From the NCBI GenBank assembly GCA_905250885.1, contig CAJNOQ010001884.1, positions 1 through 27,702 of the forward strand: a stretch of 27,702 nt of DNA, read 5' to 3'. The position numbers were made by a program, and so were the translations under genes. The notes beneath the pieces were generated by a model that saw nothing but the letters and a program-made list of their open reading frames with translations, was not told the DNA's origin and made no database searches. Source of the stretch: Didymodactylos carnosus (taxonomy: Eukaryota; Rotifera; Eurotatoria; Philodinida; Philodinidae). Shown here one piece after another: positions 22,088 to 27,702 of this stretch; the first letter of the stretch is position 1; each line of letters opens with the position of its first letter.

Positions 22088-25000
22088 ATGGTTTCTTTTT
22101 GTTTACGTTATTCAAAATTTCGTTATACAGTATTGTTTAGTTTAATTACATTTAATTTGTTTTTATTAATCTACACATCTTTTTCAAATGTTCTACGTCA
22201 TGTATCATATAGACGAAAATATGCAAGTGGTGATTATGATCAACCAATTTTATTAGATGAATCGGATCTAATCAGATCAAAACAACAACAATATCTGAGA
22301 ATATTACCAAATGTTCAACTATTAAAAGAAGATTATTTTAATTTAACAAATTTAACTTGTAATTATCCAAAATTGGATATTGATAGTCCAGATATATGGA
22401 CTTATTTGAAACCAGTGAAGGAGGAATTAGAATGTGAAAAAACACAAAATTGGGTATATATTGAAAATGGTAAGATGATATTAAACAATAATTTAATTAT
22501 TATCAATCTTTTTATCTTTTTTGTTTAGGTACATTTCGTTTATCACAACAAGCTCTACGTAAACATGGTCCAATTATTTGTGCCTATCGTCCAATTCTAC
22601 GTGGTAAAGATGATTTTTCCACTATTGAAGGTCAACGACTTTTTCCCATAGTAGATAATATGCCATTAGTTAGCGACTTTTTTCGTGCCGATTGTCGTGC
22701 GAGAGATGGATCATTCTATAGTAATATTCACAGTGGGATACAGTTTGATGCTGGCTTACATATGCGACATATTTGGAATCCAATGGTTAAAACACATCTG
22801 GGTTATAATGTATTGATGTTTGGTTTCGATTCGATATCAAGAATGTCATTTATAAGATTATTACCAAAAACATATTCATATTTAGTTCAACAGTTGGGTG
22901 CTGTAGTCATGAAAGGTATGTTTTATGAGAGTTGAACAATATCTCTTCTTTCATTAGAGAATAGTCTATATTGTCACATGGGCTAAAATTCGTATACAAC
23001 CCTAGTGAAAAACTTACTCGAATCTTACCAAGATCTTAAAATGAAGAAAAATCGTATTAAGATCTTAGTGAAATTTCGCTTATATTTGTCTAAGATCGTG
23101 AGATCTGAAAATTCTAAGATTTAATAAGATTTTTCTAAGATCTTACTAAGATTATACTGTCTAAGATTTTCTCAAGATTGAATAAGAATCTGTTAGGATT
23201 TTAATAGTAAGAACGACGTTTTTTAAATAATATTCATTAGAGATGCGCTGTAAATTTTTCAATTTTTAATCCGCATTATCCAAAGCAACAGTTGAATAGT
23301 GTTGAAGAATGAAGAAAAATTTCATATTTTTGGGTGTTCAACTATGGATCTTGACCCGCATGTAAACTCTCTACCCGTAGGATCTTTTTCTCGTATTTAT
23401 TGCATTACAATGCGTCAGGCATATCGTAATGCCTTGTAATGTGTTAGCTATTCTATTGTGTTATAACGCAATAAATTTAGAAAAAACATGTCTTTAATGC
23501 ATTAGCGTAACGCATTATGTGGAAAAAACTGCCCAAAAATTGAAAGTATAGTGTTATAATGCATTTTTATCAACGGCTTTCGCATATTTTATAATGTCAC
23601 AACGCTATAAATTCGACTAGCGCGTTAGTAATTTGTACGCCGTTACAGGGCGTTTCCTAATTCCTGTCGCATTATAACGCATTAACCTGCAACGCGTTAC
23701 ACTAATGTATTATACCGCTATAATATCTAACACATTATAACGTTATAAATTTATTGCATTACAATGCATTAACTCTTCAGGCGCTGTACATGACACTGAT
23801 AATAAGTGTGCTGTGGGAGTTTATGTCCTGAGTCTCAAGTCAGTAACGTATATGTCTGATATGGTTGAAGTAATTTTTCCCAACTTTTCAAGAAGAATCG
23901 ATTGGCAGTCTCAGAATTTTATGAAAATGTGTCCTTTACAAGAAAACCATGTATTTTCGTTTTAGATATTGTCTAACTTGTTGTAACGCAGTAATACCTG
24001 TCGTGTTACATCGAGTTTCATTTTCTTATCTTATTGTAATGAGATAGAAAAGAATAATGCATTGTAATCTATTAGATATTAACTCGTTACAATACGATAT
24101 GCAGTATCTAATGAATTATAACATTATAAAAGATTTTTCCAAATTTATGGCATTATAATTAGATAAAACATCCAAGGTATTATAACGCATTAATTTCCAA
24201 TGTATTATATTGAAGTAGAAAACTCAAACGCGTTATAATACGTTAGAATCTGACGTATTAAAAGACGGTAGACAAATCTAATTGCGTTGTAACGAGATAA
24301 AAAATTGAAGCGCATTATAAAATGCTATAAATTTATAGAGTTGTAATGCAATGAAAATTTTTATCCAGTTACGGCGCCATAAATTCCTGAAAAATAACTT
24401 TGCAACGCGTTATGGCACGACGGGCTACGTCTATCGCGTTGTAATACCATAATTTAAGCAAAAGCATATTCTATAGAGTTATAACGGTATAAATAGGGAA
24501 AAAAAGATCCTGTGGGTAAAAAGTTGTTGAACACTTTCGAGAGAGCAAGCCAAGGGGGAAAAAGCGGACTCCTATGAACTCCTGGACTCCTGAAGTCCAG
24601 GAGTCCAAGAGCAAAGTGTTCCAAGAAAGAATACTTTGCTCTTGGACTTCTGGACTTCAGGAGTCCACAGGAGTTCAGGAGTCCGCTTTTTCCCCCTTGG
24701 AGCAAGTACTAGCAGAGTCTAGAAGAAAAATTACCATAAAATCACTCATATTTTGGGTGTTACTTATATAGATGAATGAGAGCCAAACAAAGGGGCGAAT
24801 GAAAGTACAGTTATTAAATTTTATCTTTTCTTTTTAAGATCTTTTATTCTTTTTAAGATCTTAAACGATACAATCTTAGATTATCTTAGCAAGATCTTAA
24901 AGGATAAGATCTTAGTAAGATAATTTTAAGAAGTGCCTAAGATTTTTACTAGGGAAAATCATACAAATATATATAGTATTTAGAGTAAAATGTATTTTGC

Positions 25001-26630
25001 CGAATTATAGGTTACAATATCGTTGGTGATGGTACTCCAGCTGCGTTATTACCAATTCTAACAAGTCAAACAGAAATGGAGTTACCTGAATCACGACGCG
25101 GTCACATTGGTGCACAAACAGTTGATCATTATCCATGGGTAAGCATTACTTACAACACAAATAACATCATCCATTAGTAATTTAACTTGCAGTAAGAAAC
25201 TTACCGTTTCAATGTTAAAGAAGCTCTACTGCTGTGTAAAATAATTAGAATCAACTCTACTTGATAGACTTTAACTTGTAGAAAAAAGTTCGGCAGATCT
25301 TCAGTTTTAGTCATCAAAAGATTCATTCTTGATTTTTCAATACATAAAATAATTATCTCCTTTTTTCGAGATTTGGAATAAATTCAAAGACAATGGATAT
25401 GTTACTCAATGGGGAGAAGATGGTCAAACGGCGGGAACATTTCAAATGCGTCTATTAGGTTTTCGTAATCCACCTGTGGATCATTATATGCGTCCATTTT
25501 TTCTGGTCGCTGAATCAATGCGTACTACAAAACCCTACTGTTTTGGCTCTGTATCACGTCATCAAAACATGCTTAATTGGATGCGTGAATTCTATGAAAT
25601 GTACCCTAGACAACCTAAATTCTCATTTCTGTTTCATTCACAATATTCTCATGATTCAAATAATCGTTTGCCGTATGCCGATCAAGAGTTATACAACTTT
25701 TTACTTTATATGAATACAAAAGGTTATTTAGACAATACAATGTTAATATTAATGACAGATCATGGTGCGAGATATTCACAATTGAGAAAATCATATCAAG
25801 GAAAACTGGAAGAACGTTTACCATTTATGTCTATTCGAATGCCACCAAAATTTCATAAAAAATATCCTCATTTAATCAAAAATCTAAGGTGAATACATAT
25901 AACTTAGTTGATTATTAAAGTGATAAAATTTTATTCATTTCTTTTTAGATTAAATTCTCATCGTTTAACCACTCCATTTGATATTCATGAAACATTTTTA
26001 AATTTATTCGATTTTCAAGACGATGAGGATTATCAATCGAAATCAAATCGTTCTTATTCGCTCTTTCACCCGATACCCGATAATCGTACGTGTGAAAGTG
26101 CTGCCGTCGAATCGCATTGGTGTACATGTTTACAATGGAAACAAATTGTTAATTTTCAAAATCATTCACTCATACAGACAATTGGTGAAGCTGTTGTCGA
26201 TTATTTGAATAACTATTTGGCAGATGTGCGAAACGAATGTGCACTATTAAAACTCCTTCATATACATAAAGCTCAAGAATTAGCTGCTAATGATATGATG
26301 TTGAAATTTGATAAATCAATCGATAAAGATGGACGCATTCCAGGATTTAAACAACAATCGAATATTACTGTTGAAAAACAAGCTCGAAAAAATCAACGAA
26401 TACCATTGTATCAACTTCAGATTGAAACCATTCCAGGTCATGGACAATTTGAAATTACAGTTGGACATGATATTGTAGAACAAAAATTTGATATTCAAAA
26501 ACGACGATTATCGAGAATAAATAAATATGGACACGATTCGGAATGTATTGCCGATAAACGGCCGGAATTTCGTGAAATATGTTATTGTGATAACTTTGTA
26601 TCAAATAAAAAACGCGAAGTTTGTGTTTAA
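22088..26630 (+). CDS. DUF229 family membrane-anchored protein (alkaline phosphatase/sulfatase-like fold), 5 exons
   Basis: Exons 22088-22469, 22529-22915, 25011-25138, 25371-25888 and 25949-26630 join in frame to 2,097 nt (698 residues plus TAA). A type II signal anchor lies at residues 13-32, so the domain should face the Golgi lumen or the cell exterior. Family marks are YNVLMFGFDSISR (220-232; Asp228 and Ser229 at the metal/nucleophile position), GYNIVGDGTPAALLPILT (257-274), LMTDHG (427-431; Asp429 and His430 as likely metal ligands), TPFDIHET (480-487; His485), and Cys-rich HWCTC (about residues 532-536) and CYCDNF motifs near the end. The family is large in nematodes and other invertebrates and has no established reaction; hydrolysis of a phosphate or sulfate ester is inferred from the fold. 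The start is the first ATG before the anchor; an upstream in-frame TTG is not used. Intron 2 (2,095 bp) is swollen by a transposon. Confidence 0.94.
23000..24954. mobile_element. 1,955-bp transposon-like element in DUF229 intron 2 (CCCTAGT ends)
   Basis: The left end reads CCCTAGTGAAAAACTTA and the complemented right end CCCTAGTAAAAATCTTA. Behind both lie many copies of CTAAGATCTTA/TCTTACTAAGATCTTA (about 23020-23205 and 24830-24945), giving an imperfect subterminal inverted-repeat zone. The core (23400-24500) contains more than twenty variants of GCATTATAACGCATTA or GTTATAACGCAATAAATT. No transposase frame is present. A target duplication is not clear: AA flanks both sides, and ATACAA occurs next to the left end but six bases beyond the right end. 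It is therefore a non-autonomous DNA element of undetermined superfamily, sitting in the sense intron of a gene whose splice sites remain intact. Confidence 0.75.
24544..24706. mobile_element. 151-bp fold-back element with 6-bp target duplication, nested in the larger element
   Basis: 24550-24700 forms a near-perfect hairpin. The arms of about 70 bases start CCAAGGGGGAAAAAGCGGAC and differ only by two 2-base indels and two substitutions, around a loop of about 10 bases. The element is flanked on both sides by AGCAAG (24544-24549 and 24701-24706), a direct repeat that fits a target-site duplication. Within each arm GGACTCCTGAAGTCC is itself palindromic. The element is much more GC-rich than its AT-rich host, which supports a recent separate insertion. 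It encodes nothing. Confidence 0.85.
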
Positions 26631-26733
26631 AATAGAAATGTCCGGTTCTTTTGTGTGCTCAGAATCTGTCCTATTCAAATTGAAGTTAATATACTGATCC
26701 TGCTCTGTTTATATTAGGATCTTGCTGAGAGAA

Positions 26734-26739
26734 AATAAA
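26734..26739 (+). terminator. Candidate polyadenylation signal AATAAA
   Basis: AATAAA lies 104 bases after the DUF229 stop codon, the nearest canonical signal downstream. In an AT-rich genome this hexamer is common, so support comes mainly from position. Confidence 0.45.
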
Positions 26740-27702
26740 AAACATCTAGCACTGTACAAAACCCTCAGCTCCTTTTCAGCACGAAAAAACCTTTTCCTTT
26801 TGGACCAAATACTGTATGATTCAGACGTGAATTAAGATTATCAAACGGAAAAAATTCTTCTCCTTTTAACACGATGAACGCACGACTAAATAAAGTCTGA
26901 GATATCCATAAGTCTCAAACTGCATGGAACAATGTAGTACTCTGTTCACTTGTCGTATCAAGGAAGAAAAGTCACTTATACATCGTAGCAAATCGGGTCG
27001 ATTCTACTTGTGTCCGGTTTGGAAGAAACGGTATATATATTCTGATTCGGTTTTTTACGTAGATTCCGAATCTGGCGTCTGTTTTTTGGTATCTAGTCTA
27101 GTTTTCGAGAAATAGATGAAAAACTAGTTTTGCGTGGAAACTAACGCCTTTTATTATTGCTTTCTCTCTTTTTTTTCGTTTTGAATATGTTATCTATATA
27201 GTCTATGTTTTTCTTTCCATTTTCTCTTTTCGTATTTTATCGTGGTGAACGAACAAAAGGAGAAAAAGAATAGACTATCCATCTATAGCTTGTATCGAGC
27301 ATTGCTGTTATTCAGTATACTTGTTCAAAATTCAGCAGATATAAAGAATCAATTTTATTGAATCAGAAAGAAAAAAGGAAGATACAAATTACTTCTACAA
27401 TTACTTGTATAGAAATTATTTGTATGCTCTCGCCGGATACAAGAAGTAGATTGTTGACTTCTTTTTGTAGCAGGCAACGTCGTTACATCATTGCGCCTGT
27501 CAGTGCACAATGATAAGCTGCAATTATTATAGAGTTAAAGTTAGATACTTTAGTTTCGTATTTTAATTTTATTTTAATTTTAAATTTAACAAAACAACAA
27601 ACGTTTCGACCTCTTTTAATTGAGGTCTTCTTCAGTGTACGTAATAAAATATATAAAAATATAAAATATAAAATATAGTTAAAATTCTATTTCATATAAC
27701 TT
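26740..27702. other. Intergenic downstream of DUF229
   Basis: No gene was recognised. An imperfect hairpin spans 27198-27278 (ATAGTCTAT paired with ATAGACTAT). The last 50 bases are a TATAAAATA-type simple repeat. Confidence 0.45.
27601..27635 (-). repeat. CTGAAGA-hairpin-CGAAACGT motif (retroelement-type, hammerhead-like core)
   Basis: The minus strand reads CTGAAGAA, a perfect 6-bp stem GACCTC/GAGGTC with an AATTAAAA loop, then GAAACGT. The order CTGANGA, stem II, GAAA is that of a hammerhead ribozyme core, but the stem is offset by one A and no convincing stem I/III or cleavage triplet is seen. Similar CTGAAGAAG...CGAAACGT words recur near invertebrate retroelements, from general memory only. 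Confidence 0.4.

Noticed and set aside
24454..24771. Overlapping frames of 65-83 codons on both strands
   Set aside because: They arise from the stop-poor, GC-rich hairpin element at 24550-24700 and mirror each other because the DNA is an inverted repeat.
23000..24954. CRISPR-like or satellite array reading of the TTATAACG repeats
   Set aside because: Units vary in sequence and spacing, there are no regular spacers, and the host is eukaryotic; transposon termini explain the borders better.
25615..26498. Minus-strand and alternate-frame open stretches of 60-69 codons over the DUF229 exons
   Set aside because: They are shadows of the well-supported plus-strand coding exons.

Overview
The window looks like animal nuclear DNA. 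It is strongly AT-rich. Three protein genes are split by GT-AG introns, most of them 50-70 bp, and a fourth is a single-exon reading frame. The families found (ANAPC13, hexokinase, the Rab acceptor PRA1/RABAC1 and a DUF229 protein) are eukaryotic and mostly metazoan. Compact AT-rich genes, a DUF229 gene, many decayed transposons, and splice acceptors placed at or just before start codons (as in spliced-leader trans-splicing) fit a bdelloid rotifer or another trans-splicing invertebrate. That assignment is an inference, not something the sequence proves.

Layout. The left third (1-8262) is a gene cluster with all three genes on the minus strand: ANAPC13 (727-1167), hexokinase (3441-6323, ten exons) and RABAC1/PRA1 (7284-8253, five exons). 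All exon junctions were resolved by hand and keep frame. Between 8254 and 22087 (about 13.8 kb) no intact gene was found. This stretch holds transposon debris: the 3' end of a LINE-type retrotransposon (10543-11250, minus), a broken coding region (11848-12553), small tandem repeats, three fold-back repeats (two of one family) and a Tc1/mariner-like non-autonomous element with 200-bp inverted ends and TA flanks (17118-18044). The right part holds one plus-strand gene, a five-exon, 698-residue DUF229 membrane-anchored putative phosphatase/sulfatase-fold protein (22088-26630). Its 2.1-kb second intron carries a 1,955-bp transposon-like element with CCCTAGT ends. Inside that element sits a 151-bp fold-back element flanked by a 6-bp target duplication.

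The four genes are unrelated in function: cell-cycle ubiquitin ligase, glycolysis, Rab/Golgi trafficking, and an uncharacterised ecto-hydrolase. Nothing suggests an operon of related functions, although the three minus-strand genes could be trans-spliced individually. The most notable points are the shared GTTTTTAG acceptor just upstream of three start codons, the nested transposon structure in the DUF229 intron, the N-terminal membrane anchor on an animal-type hexokinase, and the doubled length of ANAPC13 caused by a low-complexity insert.
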